Shown piece by piece: positions 9,228 through 18,319 of a stretch of DNA of 64,000 bases. The stretch's first letter is position 1. Each line of letters begins with the position of its first letter. Below the pieces are notes generated by a model. It was given only the letters and a program-made list of their open reading frames with translations, made no database searches and was not told where the DNA came from. Origin of the DNA: Nostoc sp. FACHB-892 (GTDB taxonomy: Bacteria; Cyanobacteriota; Cyanobacteriia; Cyanobacteriales; Nostocaceae); the NCBI RefSeq assembly GCF_014698795.1, contig NZ_JACJTR010000005.1:303250-367249 (forward strand). Direction: 5' to 3'. A program made the translations under genes and the position numbers.

Positions 9228-10072
9228 GACAATAATTGTTAGTTTTTTTAACGTAATTAGTTATTGTTTTTAATTCTGAAATATTTTAAAGTATGAAAAG
9301 AGAAAGATAGTTTGCCTTCTGGTTTTATCTTTGATTAAAGCTCTCTAACTGATTCTTCTGTTTTTTGAATTAAGCCTAATTTACGCATTAGTAATTATGA
9401 ACAAGTTTTAGTGATCAATATGCATAAAAATCCAAACTCATTTCAAATGTACCAGAGAAATATGCATATCATACAGATGATATAACTAACATAGTGTCAA
9501 GCCTACCACTAATCATTATTTTCCCGATTTAGGAAAAATTTTAATTCATGATTGCCGTTATGAAATTTGACAGCCCATTAACAGAAATTGAGCGTCATCT
9601 AAGTACATTTTGGCAGCAGGCAATCCCAATGTGATTTTGTGAGAACGGGGAATTCGCACCTTCACTCTATAGTATACAAGTACTACCATTGATATGTCTG
9701 CAATCTTAGTACTATGATTGCTCATTTACTTGCCCATCATGTTTAATTTCAGCCATGCCACTGACTTTTTAGAATTCGTACCAATGATGCTAATGGTAGC
9801 GATCGCATCTGCTACAGATTCTTTAATGATTAAAGTTTACCCAAAACCACCCAAAACCCTCTCAGATGGGACTGGGCCTCTCACACTGAAAAGACTTGAG
9901 CAATTATTAATGCAGGAAATGGCTGTTTTATGACAATTCTTTGGTCGTTGGACTCAAAACTATAACACCACTGCAACGCCAAAGTTGGCTCCAATTCCCT
10001 CCACTGCACACACTTGAACAAGTGAATCATGAACGTGTCAATAACTACAAAAAAGGACAAGTAAACTACAAG
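9228..10072. other. Leader region of the ammonia-lyase operon
   Basis: About 845 bp before the ammonia-lyase start. It contains short open frames (for example 9739-9933, 64 residues with an AIASATDSLM stretch) but none has recognisable homology or a good ribosome-binding site. It probably contains the promoter for the first metabolic block. HIP1 occurs near 9800. Confidence 0.4.
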
Positions 10073-11776
10073 ATGAACACAGCATCCCTACGCCAAAATA
10101 CAACCTCTGTTTCTTCATCATCCCTGTTTGGTAATTTAGACAAAACCGTAGTTGTGGGCAACCGCAACTTGACAATAAACGAAGTTGTTAGTGTAGCACG
10201 TCATGGTACTCTAGTACGCTTAAACGATCATCCTGATGTGTTGCAGGGTGTGCAAGCATCCTGTGACTACATTCATAATGCAGTTGAATCGGGAGATCCA
10301 ATTTACGGTGTCACTAGTGGCTTTGGTGGCATGGCAAACGTCGTAATCCCCCGTGAATGTGCCGCCCTGCTGCAAAATAATCTGATGTGGTATCACAAGG
10401 TAGGAGCAGGAAAAAGATTACCGTTGGCTGATGTGCGTGCTGCCATGCTCTTACGTGCCAACTCCCACTTGCATGGTGCATCTGGCATCCGTTTAGAACT
10501 CATCCAACGCATGGAAACGTTTTTAAATGCTGGTGTCACTCCTCATGTATATGAATTTGGCTCAATCGGTGCCAGTGGCGATTTAACGCCTTTAGCCTAT
10601 ATTTCTGGAGCATTGATTGGTCTAGCTCCAAGCTATACCGTTGACTTTAACGGCCAAGAAATGGACGCGCCAACTGCGTTAAAGAAGCTGGGTTTAGAGC
10701 CATTGCAACTACTTCCAAAAGAAGGGTTAGCAATGATGAATGGCACTTCAGTTATGACAGGTATTGCAGCTAACTGCCTACATGACACCAAAATTCTCTT
10801 AGCACTGGCTATGGGTTCACACGCCCTAGCTATCCAAGGTTTGAGAGGTACTAATCAATCATTCCACCCATTTATTCATAAGCTCAAACCTCATTCAGGT
10901 CAAAAATGGGCTGCTGCTCAAATGCTCGACCTGCTTGCTGGCTCACGCTTAATCCGCGATGAGTTAGATGGTTCTCATGACTATCGCGGTGAAAACCCCA
11001 TTCAAGACCGTTATTCGCTGCGCTGTTTGGCACAGTATATGGGGCCGATTGTTGATGGTGTAGAGCAGATTCAAAAACAAATTGAAGTAGAACTTAATGC
11101 TGTCACAGACAACCCACTTATCGATGTAGCAAACCAAGCCAGTTATCATGGTGGCAATTTCTTAGGACAGTACATTGGTGTAGGAATGGATCAGCTACGT
11201 TACTACATAGGGTTATTAGCGAAACACTTGGATGTACAAATAGCTTACTTAGTAGCACCGGAATTTAACAATGGACTGCCACCATCTTTAGTAGGTAACC
11301 AACAACGCAACGTCAACATGGGATTGAAAGGATTGCAAATCACTGGAAACTCAATTATGCCCTTGTTGACCTTCTATGGCAATTCCATAACTGACAGATT
11401 TCCTACTCACGCTGAACAATATAACCAAAATATCAACAGCCAAGGTTTTGCGTCTGCCAACTTAGCGCGTGTAAGCGTGGAAATCTTTCAACAATATATG
11501 GCGATCGCTCTGATGTTTGGGGTGCAAGCCGTTGATTTACGTACTTACCTGGTTGCTAACCATTATGATGCCCGTGTTACCCTGTCACCCGCAACTAAAA
11601 ATCTCTATACGGCGGTGCGCGATGTAGTCGGACAAAAACCTTCACCTGAACGCCCTTACATTTGGAACGACCATGAACAACCCCTAGATGAACACATCGC
11701 CTTGATCGCAGAGGATATCGCAAATGGAGGACAGATTGTCCAAGCCCTGAAAGAGACTTTATTTAGCTTAGACTGA
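10073..11776 (+). CDS. Aromatic amino acid ammonia-lyase (PAL/TAL type, MIO enzyme)
   Basis: ATG 10073 gives 567 residues, the same length as Anabaena PAL, with residue numbering that aligns one to one as far as checked. An upstream in-frame TTG is not needed; AAAGGACAA precedes the ATG. The MIO cofactor triad A167-S168-G169 (GSIGASGDLTPLAY) and catalytic Tyr78 (YGVTSGFGG) are present. The enzyme removes ammonia from an aromatic amino acid to give a trans-cinnamate. The two residues that set substrate choice in Anabaena PAL (Phe107-Leu108) are Tyr107-His108 here (NLMWYHKVGAG), a pair matching neither the PAL (FL), TAL (HL) nor HAL (SH) pattern I know. Substrate is therefore open: Phe, Tyr or a derivative. 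First gene of the PAL-P450-CoA ligase set. Confidence 0.93.
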   Translation: MNTASLRQNTTSVSSSSLFGNLDKTVVVGNRNLTINEVVSVARHGTLVRLNDHPDVLQGVQASCDYIHNAVESGDPIYGVTSGFGGMANVVIPRECAALLQNNLMWYHKVGAGKRLPLADVRAAMLLRANSHLHGASGIRLELIQRMETFLNAGVTPHVYEFGSIGASGDLTPLAYISGALIGLAPSYTVDFNGQEMDAPTALKKLGLEPLQLLPKEGLAMMNGTSVMTGIAANCLHDTKILLALAMGSHALAIQGLRGTNQSFHPFIHKLKPHSGQKWAAAQMLDLLAGSRLIRDELDGSHDYRGENPIQDRYSLRCLAQYMGPIVDGVEQIQKQIEVELNAVTDNPLIDVANQASYHGGNFLGQYIGVGMDQLRYYIGLLAKHLDVQIAYLVAPEFNNGLPPSLVGNQQRNVNMGLKGLQITGNSIMPLLTFYGNSITDRFPTHAEQYNQNINSQGFASANLARVSVEIFQQYMAIALMFGVQAVDLRTYLVANHYDARVTLSPATKNLYTAVRDVVGQKPSPERPYIWNDHEQPLDEHIALIAEDIANGGQIVQALKETLFSLD

Positions 11777-11793
11777 GGTTGGACAAAAACAAG

Positions 11794-13215
11794 ATGCTAA
11801 AACAGAATATTTCGGCAGACGATGCCTCCGGGCAAGCTGCTTCTCTACGAGAGCCTAAAACTCCTCCTGGCCCGCATGGTTATCCAATCATCGGCAACCT
11901 TCCACAAATGCTGAGAAATCCACTTCAGTTCCTAAGTAACGCTGTACGTCAATATGGTGATGTTGTCCATCTGGGAGCGATGGGTTCTCAACAGCTTTAC
12001 TTAGTGGCTCATCCAGATCATTTGAAATACATTCTGCAAGAAAACAGTCGCAACTACATCAAAGGTCAAAACTTCCAAGCAATCAAGCTGGTGATTGGCG
12101 ATGGTTTAGCAGTCAAAGAAGGTGAATCCTGGCGGCGCGAACGGCATCTTATGCAGCCAACTTTTCACCGCCAGAAAGTCAGCACACTGGTCAACCTAAT
12201 GACCAAAAACATCGCTCAGATGCTAGAGAATTGGCGCAACATTGGCTTAGATAAACCGCTCGACATCTTTGCAGAGATGATGCAATTAGCGCAGACAATC
12301 CTTCTGGAGAGTTTGTTAAGCATCGATTCTAATGACGAAATTGATCCACTCAATCAAGCCTGGGACACGGCATATGAATACCTTAGTAGCCAACTCTGGG
12401 CAGTAATCAAGTTGCCTTTGTGGGTACCCACGCCCAAAAACCGCAGATTTCAACAATCGATGCAAACCTTGAATGCTGCTATCTATCGGATCATTCGGGA
12501 ACGTCGAGAAGGCAGCAAATCTCCGCATGATCTGCTCTCAATGTTGATGGATGCTTATGACCAAGAATCTGGTCAGGGAATGAGCGATAAGCAACTGCGC
12601 GACGAAATTATGACAATCTTCACCGGTGGATTTGAAACTTCAGCTGCCGTTCTTGCGTGGACTTGGTATTTGCTCTCTCAAAACCCAAGCGTAGAATATC
12701 AATTGCAAGAGGAAATTAGCCGTGTTTTAGACGGGCGTACCCCAACCTTGGAGGATTTACCAAGCTTAAAATATACCAGGATGATTATCGAAGAATCGAT
12801 GCGGCTTTATCCGGGTGCTTGGGTCTTCACTCGCACTAATCTAGAGTCTGACCAAATAGGCGACTATCACATCCCAGCTCGCTCCTTGATCATGGTCAGC
12901 CCGTATGTGACGCAACGTCTACCAACCTTCTGGGAAAACCCCGAAGAATTCAACCCGGAACGTTTTACACGGGAACAAGTTGCTCAACGCCCACGCTATG
13001 CCTACTTCCCATTTGGGGGCGGGCCACGCCAATGTATTGGCGAGATATTTGCGATGACCGAAATGCAGTTGGTTGTAGCCATGATAGCCCAAAAATACCG
13101 TCTACATTCAGTACCAGGGCATCCTGTTGAAGAGGAACCAATGTTTACATTGCGACCTCGCCACGGAATTTTGATGACCTTAGAATCGCAAGTGAGTCTT
13201 GTTGATGCTTGCTAA
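11794..13215 (+). CDS. Cytochrome P450 monooxygenase
   Basis: 473 residues from ATG 11794. GAGG at 11775, overlapping the lyase stop codon, is the likely ribosome-binding site, so translation is probably coupled to the lyase. Motifs: proline-rich hinge PPGPHGYPIIGN, I-helix oxygen-binding FTGGFETS, ExxR helix (EESMR), and heme-binding loop FPFGGGPRQCIGE with the axial Cys at residue 414. There is no N-terminal anchor, so it should be soluble and need separate redox partners, none of which lies nearby. Position suggests oxidation of the cinnamate, its CoA ester or the final product; a C4H-like ring hydroxylation is possible but cannot be read from sequence. Confidence 0.95.
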   Translation: MLKQNISADDASGQAASLREPKTPPGPHGYPIIGNLPQMLRNPLQFLSNAVRQYGDVVHLGAMGSQQLYLVAHPDHLKYILQENSRNYIKGQNFQAIKLVIGDGLAVKEGESWRRERHLMQPTFHRQKVSTLVNLMTKNIAQMLENWRNIGLDKPLDIFAEMMQLAQTILLESLLSIDSNDEIDPLNQAWDTAYEYLSSQLWAVIKLPLWVPTPKNRRFQQSMQTLNAAIYRIIRERREGSKSPHDLLSMLMDAYDQESGQGMSDKQLRDEIMTIFTGGFETSAAVLAWTWYLLSQNPSVEYQLQEEISRVLDGRTPTLEDLPSLKYTRMIIEESMRLYPGAWVFTRTNLESDQIGDYHIPARSLIMVSPYVTQRLPTFWENPEEFNPERFTREQVAQRPRYAYFPFGGGPRQCIGEIFAMTEMQLVVAMIAQKYRLHSVPGHPVEEEPMFTLRPRHGILMTLESQVSLVDAC

Positions 13216-13280
13216 CTTAAACCACAAAAGACTTTGTTTAATTTGCTTTCGTCTGCTGCTTGAAGTGAGTATTTTCAGTG

Positions 13281-14789
13281 ATGAACATTGCACAACATAT
13301 ACAGAGGGGTCAACTGTTATTTCCTGACAAAATCGCTCTGATTTTTGAAGATAACTATTTTACTTACCAACAGCTTAACCAACTAGCCAATCGCGTGGCT
13401 AACGGATTACGGGGATTAGGAATTCAAAAAGGCGATCGCGTTGCCTTATTTCTACCGAATATTCCAGAATTTGTCTTCTGCTACTTAGGAATTCAGAAAA
13501 TTGGGGCTGTAGCTGTCTCAGTTAATGTCATGCTCAAGAGTGATGAAGTTAAATTTATCCTCAATGATTGCAGTGCTAATACACTTATTACAACAGAGGA
13601 ACTCAGTAAAAATGTACCAGATTGGGACTTATCCCAACTTGAACATATTTTGATTGCAGACGGTCGATCAAAAAAAGGAATTAATTTAGAGCAACTGATG
13701 GCAAGTGCTGCACCCAACGCTTGTGCTGTCGAAATGGAACGCGACGAACCGGCTGCAATTGTCTACACATCCGGTACAACAGGATTTCCTAAAGGCGCTA
13801 CACTTTCTCACGGCAATATCATTTCAAATATGTATTCCAAGAATCGTTGTTGTGGAATGCACTCTGATGACCGACTATTGCTTTATCTGCCGCTATTCCA
13901 TTGCTTTGGCCAAAATGCAATTCTCAACGCCGGATTAAACGCCTGTGCAACCATTGTTTTACAACGCCGTTTCGAGCCAGAGAAAGTACTTAAAACTATT
14001 GCTAATCAAGGCATCACGATGTTTTTTGGTGTACCAACAGTTTTCATAAAACTACTGAAAATGGATACGTCTGGTTACAACCTTAAAAGTGTGCGTTATT
14101 ATTTTACTGCCGCCGCACCGATGTCACCCGAAGTCGTCCAACAGTGGCAGGAAAGGCATGGTTGCGTCATTCATGAAGGGTATGGTCTCACTGAAACATC
14201 TCCTTTTGCCTGCTACAACCACGACTTGAAATACAAAGTTGGCTCAATTGGTGCCCCCATTGAAAATGTCGAAATGAAAATTATCAATTTTGATGGTAAG
14301 GAGGTACAAGCAGGAGAATTGGGTGAGATCATTGTTCGAGGCCCGAATGTCATGCTCGGTTATTGGAACCGTCCGATTGAAACTGCCCAAGTTCTCAAAA
14401 ATGGCTGGTTTCATACTGGTGACATTGGCATGATGGATGAGGATGGCTATTTTTATCTTGTTGATCGCTTAAAAGACATGATTAATGTTTCTGGCTTCAA
14501 AGTATATCCTGCAGAAGTTGAGAACGTTCTCTATGCACATCCAGCGATCGCTGAATGTGCTGTCTATGGTGCTCCCGATCCAGTAAAAGGTGAGATAGTC
14601 AAAGCTAAGATTCTCTTAAAAGCAGGTTTTGCCATAACACAAGAGGATATAATTGCCTTCTGCTTTGAGAAGATGGCGAGTTACAAAATTCCAAGCGCGA
14701 TTAAATTTATTGATTCCCTACCCAAGAATGCAATGGGTAAAGTACTCAAACGAATTTTACGTGAAGAAGAACTTTCAGTTGCATCTTAG
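13281..14789 (+). CDS. Aryl/acyl-CoA ligase (4-coumarate:CoA ligase-like, ANL superfamily)
   Basis: About 502 residues; ATG 13281 (a GTG lies one codon upstream). Adenylation motifs are intact: P-loop VYTSGTTGFPKGATLSHGN, A5 YGLTETSPF, A7 GWFHTGDIG, hinge DRLKDMINVSGFKVYP and the catalytic lysine region PKNAMGKVLKR. It activates a carboxylic acid as the AMP ester and then the CoA thioester. Downstream of an ammonia-lyase, the natural substrate is a cinnamic or coumaric acid. No carrier-protein gene is nearby, which favours CoA over ACP loading. The N-terminal half resembles bacterial long-chain acyl-CoA synthetases as much as plant 4CL, so a fatty substrate is the main alternative. Confidence 0.9.
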   Translation: MNIAQHIQRGQLLFPDKIALIFEDNYFTYQQLNQLANRVANGLRGLGIQKGDRVALFLPNIPEFVFCYLGIQKIGAVAVSVNVMLKSDEVKFILNDCSANTLITTEELSKNVPDWDLSQLEHILIADGRSKKGINLEQLMASAAPNACAVEMERDEPAAIVYTSGTTGFPKGATLSHGNIISNMYSKNRCCGMHSDDRLLLYLPLFHCFGQNAILNAGLNACATIVLQRRFEPEKVLKTIANQGITMFFGVPTVFIKLLKMDTSGYNLKSVRYYFTAAAPMSPEVVQQWQERHGCVIHEGYGLTETSPFACYNHDLKYKVGSIGAPIENVEMKIINFDGKEVQAGELGEIIVRGPNVMLGYWNRPIETAQVLKNGWFHTGDIGMMDEDGYFYLVDRLKDMINVSGFKVYPAEVENVLYAHPAIAECAVYGAPDPVKGEIVKAKILLKAGFAITQEDIIAFCFEKMASYKIPSAIKFIDSLPKNAMGKVLKRILREEELSVAS

Positions 14790-15117
14790 AAAGCTGCATA
14801 AATGATGTCCTAATCAATGTTAAATATATCAAGGACAGATTTAGCAAACAAATTCTACATATTACTGAAAGTATGGTCGCAAAACCCACCTCTACAAATT
14901 TGTAAAGAACTGAAGCTCTCTTCTAAAAGTCTCCAGATACTAAGTGGCAAGTGAATGGTGGTTCGACTGTCAAAGACTTTGAAGAAATTGTGCAAACGGT
15001 TTTGTAATCCCAAAATAAGTGGTCAACTATCTATGGTCTAAGTTTGATTTTCAAGACAATCTGGATAGTTTGAAATTAGATTGGTGATTACTAAATGACT
15101 TATATTTGAGGCTAACT
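14790..15117. other. Intergenic gap within the first metabolic block
   Basis: About 330 bp between the CoA ligase and the ThDP enzyme. No gene or clear terminator was seen. It may hold an internal promoter for the ThDP/KAS III pair. TTGAGG at 15106 is the ribosome-binding site for the next gene. Confidence 0.4.
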
Positions 15118-16938
15118 ATGGATTCTAAATCCTTTACTGCTGCTGATCTCGAACGTTCATCTAAATCTTCCATCTTTCCACCATTTTCACCTTTTGGAGA
15201 TGGACAGACAAATACTCACTTAGACATACCAATTCTCAACAGTGAGCAATCTGCGCCACTCTCTGTTGCTGAAGCTGTAGTCAAGATGCTGCAAAGACTG
15301 GGAGTGCGTCATGCTTTTGGTATCTCTGGCGGAGCGATCGCCTCACTCTGGGCTAGTCTAGAACATAGCGCCATTGATGTACTTCACTTCCGTCATGAAG
15401 CTGGAGCCGGTTTTGCAGCCATTGAGTCATACTTTGTTAATAACCACCCTGTTGTTGTATTTACTACAACAGGACCAGGAATTACCAACGCATTAACTGC
15501 ACTGTTTGCAGCCCGTTGGGAAGGTGCAAAGGTGATTTTCTTATCAGCTGCTACCTCAGCACCGCAGCGTGGACGCTGGGCTTTTCAGGAAACCAGCACC
15601 TACACAATGCCCAACGAATTGTTTTGTACATCCGGTTCGCTATTTCATTACGCTACTACCATCGAGTCTGATGATGAACTGCCAGAGGTTGCTCGCAGAC
15701 TTGCTCTTGGGTTGACAAGACCAGGTGGGTTTGTGGCTCATTTGAGTATCCCTACAACCACTCAGTCAAGTTTACTCAAAACACCATTACCTCACGCGAA
15801 TTTCTCACAAGCTCTCACGAGTCCTGAAGAAAGTGCGATCGCTAAAGCTGTACAATTACTTTCTGAAGCGCCCTTTGCCATTTGGGTAGGCTTTGGTGCT
15901 AGAGGTGCAGCAACAGAAATCCGCCAACTCGCCGAGAGAACTGGAGCAGCAGTGATGTCTTCGCCACGCGGCAAAGGTATCTTTCCAGAAAATCATCCTC
16001 AATATATCGGTGTGACAGGCTTTGGAGGTCATGCCTCAATTTTGCAATACATGGAAGAGCAACGTCCTGGGCGGATACTGGTTTTGGGAACCCGATTGGG
16101 TGAATTTACCTCTTTCTGGAATCCGGCGATGATACCCTCACGAGGGTTCGTGCATATAGACATCGATCCAGAAGTACCCGGAACCGCTTACCCATCTGTG
16201 GAGACTTTCTTCGTTCAGTCTGATGTGCAAGTCTTCGTTAAATCCCTACTAGAATATTTTCCCGATCGTGCTAGTCAGTGTCCTGTACTGCCTCATCCTG
16301 ATCGTGCAATAACTAGTCCCCGCCCCAAAAGCCCGGTGCGCCCCGATGTGCTAATGGATGCAATTCAACGGGTGTTTGTCGAAGACAGCGATGCAGTGGT
16401 ATTGACCGAAGCAGGTAACTCATTTGCTTGGGGAACTCATACCCTGCGATTTACTGAACCAGGTCGTTACCGAGTCAGTACGGGTTTTGGTTCAATGGGA
16501 CATGCTGCCACCGGTGTCGTGGGTGCCGCCCTAGCCCTAAATGGTAAAGCTGTCGCCATTGTTGGAGATGGTGCAATGCTGATGAACAACGAAATTAACA
16601 CCGCCGTTAAGTATCAGATTCCTGCCGTCTGGATTGTCTTGAATGACGCACACTACAATATGTGCACTCAAGGTATGTCATTGTTGGGATTCAACGGCGT
16701 AGACACGCAGATGCCATCAGCAGATTTTGTAGCAATTGCCCGTGCAATGGGAGCTGACGGTATCTGCGTCGAAGAAGAGACTGAACTCCAAACTGCACTA
16801 GAAAAAGCGCTGGCCTCAAAAGTGCCGTTTGTGGTCGATGTAATTATCGACCCAAATCAGACTGCACCTTTTGGGAATCGAATTCAAAGTTTGATTAAAC
16901 AAGGAGCTAAAGAAATAAAAGGAGATTTGTCATCATGA
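15118..16938 (+). CDS. ThDP-dependent carboligase/decarboxylase (acetolactate synthase-like)
   Basis: 606 residues from ATG 15118; the upstream in-frame TTG is part of the ribosome-binding site. It has the three-domain ThDP-enzyme layout. The catalytic Glu94 that activates thiamine is in FRHEAGAGFAAIE. A central Rossmann-like domain follows (about 230-370, IWVGFGARGA). The C-terminal cofactor domain has the GDG...NN motif (VGDGAMLMNNEINTAVKY). A ~45-residue N-terminal extension precedes the fold. Members decarboxylate 2-oxo acids and couple the fragment to a second carbonyl, giving acyloins. It overlaps the KAS III-like gene by 4 bp (ATGA), so both are translationally coupled and probably act in sequence. 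Likely substrates are aromatic or branched 2-oxo acids; this is inference. Confidence 0.9.
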   Translation: MDSKSFTAADLERSSKSSIFPPFSPFGDGQTNTHLDIPILNSEQSAPLSVAEAVVKMLQRLGVRHAFGISGGAIASLWASLEHSAIDVLHFRHEAGAGFAAIESYFVNNHPVVVFTTTGPGITNALTALFAARWEGAKVIFLSAATSAPQRGRWAFQETSTYTMPNELFCTSGSLFHYATTIESDDELPEVARRLALGLTRPGGFVAHLSIPTTTQSSLLKTPLPHANFSQALTSPEESAIAKAVQLLSEAPFAIWVGFGARGAATEIRQLAERTGAAVMSSPRGKGIFPENHPQYIGVTGFGGHASILQYMEEQRPGRILVLGTRLGEFTSFWNPAMIPSRGFVHIDIDPEVPGTAYPSVETFFVQSDVQVFVKSLLEYFPDRASQCPVLPHPDRAITSPRPKSPVRPDVLMDAIQRVFVEDSDAVVLTEAGNSFAWGTHTLRFTEPGRYRVSTGFGSMGHAATGVVGAALALNGKAVAIVGDGAMLMNNEINTAVKYQIPAVWIVLNDAHYNMCTQGMSLLGFNGVDTQMPSADFVAIARAMGADGICVEEETELQTALEKALASKVPFVVDVIIDPNQTAPFGNRIQSLIKQGAKEIKGDLSS

Positions 16939-18056
16939 ATCAGGCAGTAGGAATTCGCTCACTTACAGTTACCTTTCCCAGCGTTTTACGTACAAACGAC
17001 TATTGGAGAAATCATTATCCAGAATTAGTGACTCAAGCCGAGCAAAAAACGTTAGCAAAACTATTTTCTGCTACTGCACCAACTACCAAAAGCTACGAGT
17101 TCGATCTCGAAATGGCACCATATTTGTCAGATCCTTTCCGTGGTGCCGTTGAGCGGCGAGTACTAGCACCAAATGAATCCTCTATAACATTAGAGAAGCG
17201 AGTGGCATTTGATGCGATCGCTGCTGCACAAATGTCACCTGATGATGTCGATTTGATGATTGTTACCTCACTGTTCCCTGAACGCATTGCACCAGGCAAC
17301 GCTGCTTTCCTTGTTGGCGAAATGGGCTTGCGTTGCCCCGCTTGGAATCTTGAGTCAACTTGCTCTAGTGCTTTAGTTGCTCTCCAGACTGCCACTTCAC
17401 TGGTGCAAACAGGAGCATACCGCAATGTGTTGGTGGTTATTTCTTGCATTTACTCTCGTTTTGTAGACGAGGATGATACCTTATCTTGGTTTATGGGTGA
17501 CGGTGCAGGAGCTTTTATGGTCGGTGCGCTCAAACCAAATCAAGGAGTTTTGGCAAGCAAAATCATTCATACTGCTGCCACCTGCGGAGCCTTCTTTAAC
17601 GAACTGACAACAGATACCGAAGGCAATCCCCGGATGCGTATTCAGAATGGGAAAAACGCTAGCCAACAGATCCGTGGCACAGGTGTCGAGTTTGTTCGTA
17701 CATGTAGTGAAGCTGCTGTTGCAGCAGCTGGTATAACTATTGATGAGGTCAAATTCTTTGCTTTCAACACACCCACTGCCTGGTATGCAAATTTGTGTAC
17801 ACAAGCACTAGGGATTGATCCGGAGCGCACAATCAATCTTTATCCGCAGTATGCAAATATTGGGCCGGTACTTCCAATTGTCAATATGTACTATGGCGCA
17901 CATTTGGGGAAAGTTCAAGAAAATGATCTGATTCTTGTCTATACAATTGGTTCAGCATCTACTGCTGCTGCAACGGTAATGCGTTGGGGCGATGTTAAAT
18001 TAGGACCTCTCCCAGCACCACCTCTCCCAGCACCACCTCTCTTGGCCACAGCGTAA
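16935..18056 (+). CDS. KAS III-like (3-oxoacyl-ACP synthase III family) condensing enzyme, atypical active site
   Basis: 373 residues of the FabH-type thiolase fold. The nucleophilic Cys143 sits in LESTCSSALVALQ and the Gly-rich segment DGAGAFMVG is present. Where FabH has the catalytic His of F-x-x-HQAN, this protein has FAFNTPT (Asn278), so the Cys-His-Asn triad becomes Cys-Asn-Asn; the final Asn is kept (Asn308, YANIG). Loss of the decarboxylating His suggests acyl transfer or another C-C/C-O bond formation rather than malonyl decarboxylation. Coupling to the ThDP gene suggests that it esterifies or condenses an acyloin with the CoA thioester made upstream. The C terminus ends in a proline-rich LPAPP repeat of unknown use. 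Confidence 0.88.
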   Translation: MNQAVGIRSLTVTFPSVLRTNDYWRNHYPELVTQAEQKTLAKLFSATAPTTKSYEFDLEMAPYLSDPFRGAVERRVLAPNESSITLEKRVAFDAIAAAQMSPDDVDLMIVTSLFPERIAPGNAAFLVGEMGLRCPAWNLESTCSSALVALQTATSLVQTGAYRNVLVVISCIYSRFVDEDDTLSWFMGDGAGAFMVGALKPNQGVLASKIIHTAATCGAFFNELTTDTEGNPRMRIQNGKNASQQIRGTGVEFVRTCSEAAVAAAGITIDEVKFFAFNTPTAWYANLCTQALGIDPERTINLYPQYANIGPVLPIVNMYYGAHLGKVQENDLILVYTIGSASTAAATVMRWGDVKLGPLPAPPLPAPPLLATA

Positions 18057-18319
18057 AACTTTTTGTTACTCTAAGCCGGAAGAAATGCTGAAACTATCCA
18101 TTCGATTAGTAATACATAATCTCAAATATGCTTCCGTGCTGGTGCGTAGCGCCCACAACCTTGAGGCAATCACATGATTCATATTTTGCTTCAGCAACGC
18201 CACAAAACGTTTTGCTTGCCAAACTACGCAGAATATGTTGCTGTAAAGACGAAACCACAAGAGAGTTTTGATACCGACGAGTACTCTGTTAAAGAATTTA
18301 GTTAAAGGGATATTAGCTG

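Noticed and set aside
9739..9933. 64-residue frame upstream of the ammonia-lyase
   Set aside because: No homology recognised, weak start context and no domain; treated as leader region.
18066..18260. Minus-strand frame between the KAS III and cupin genes
   Set aside because: Opposite to all neighbours, no recognisable features; consistent with chance.
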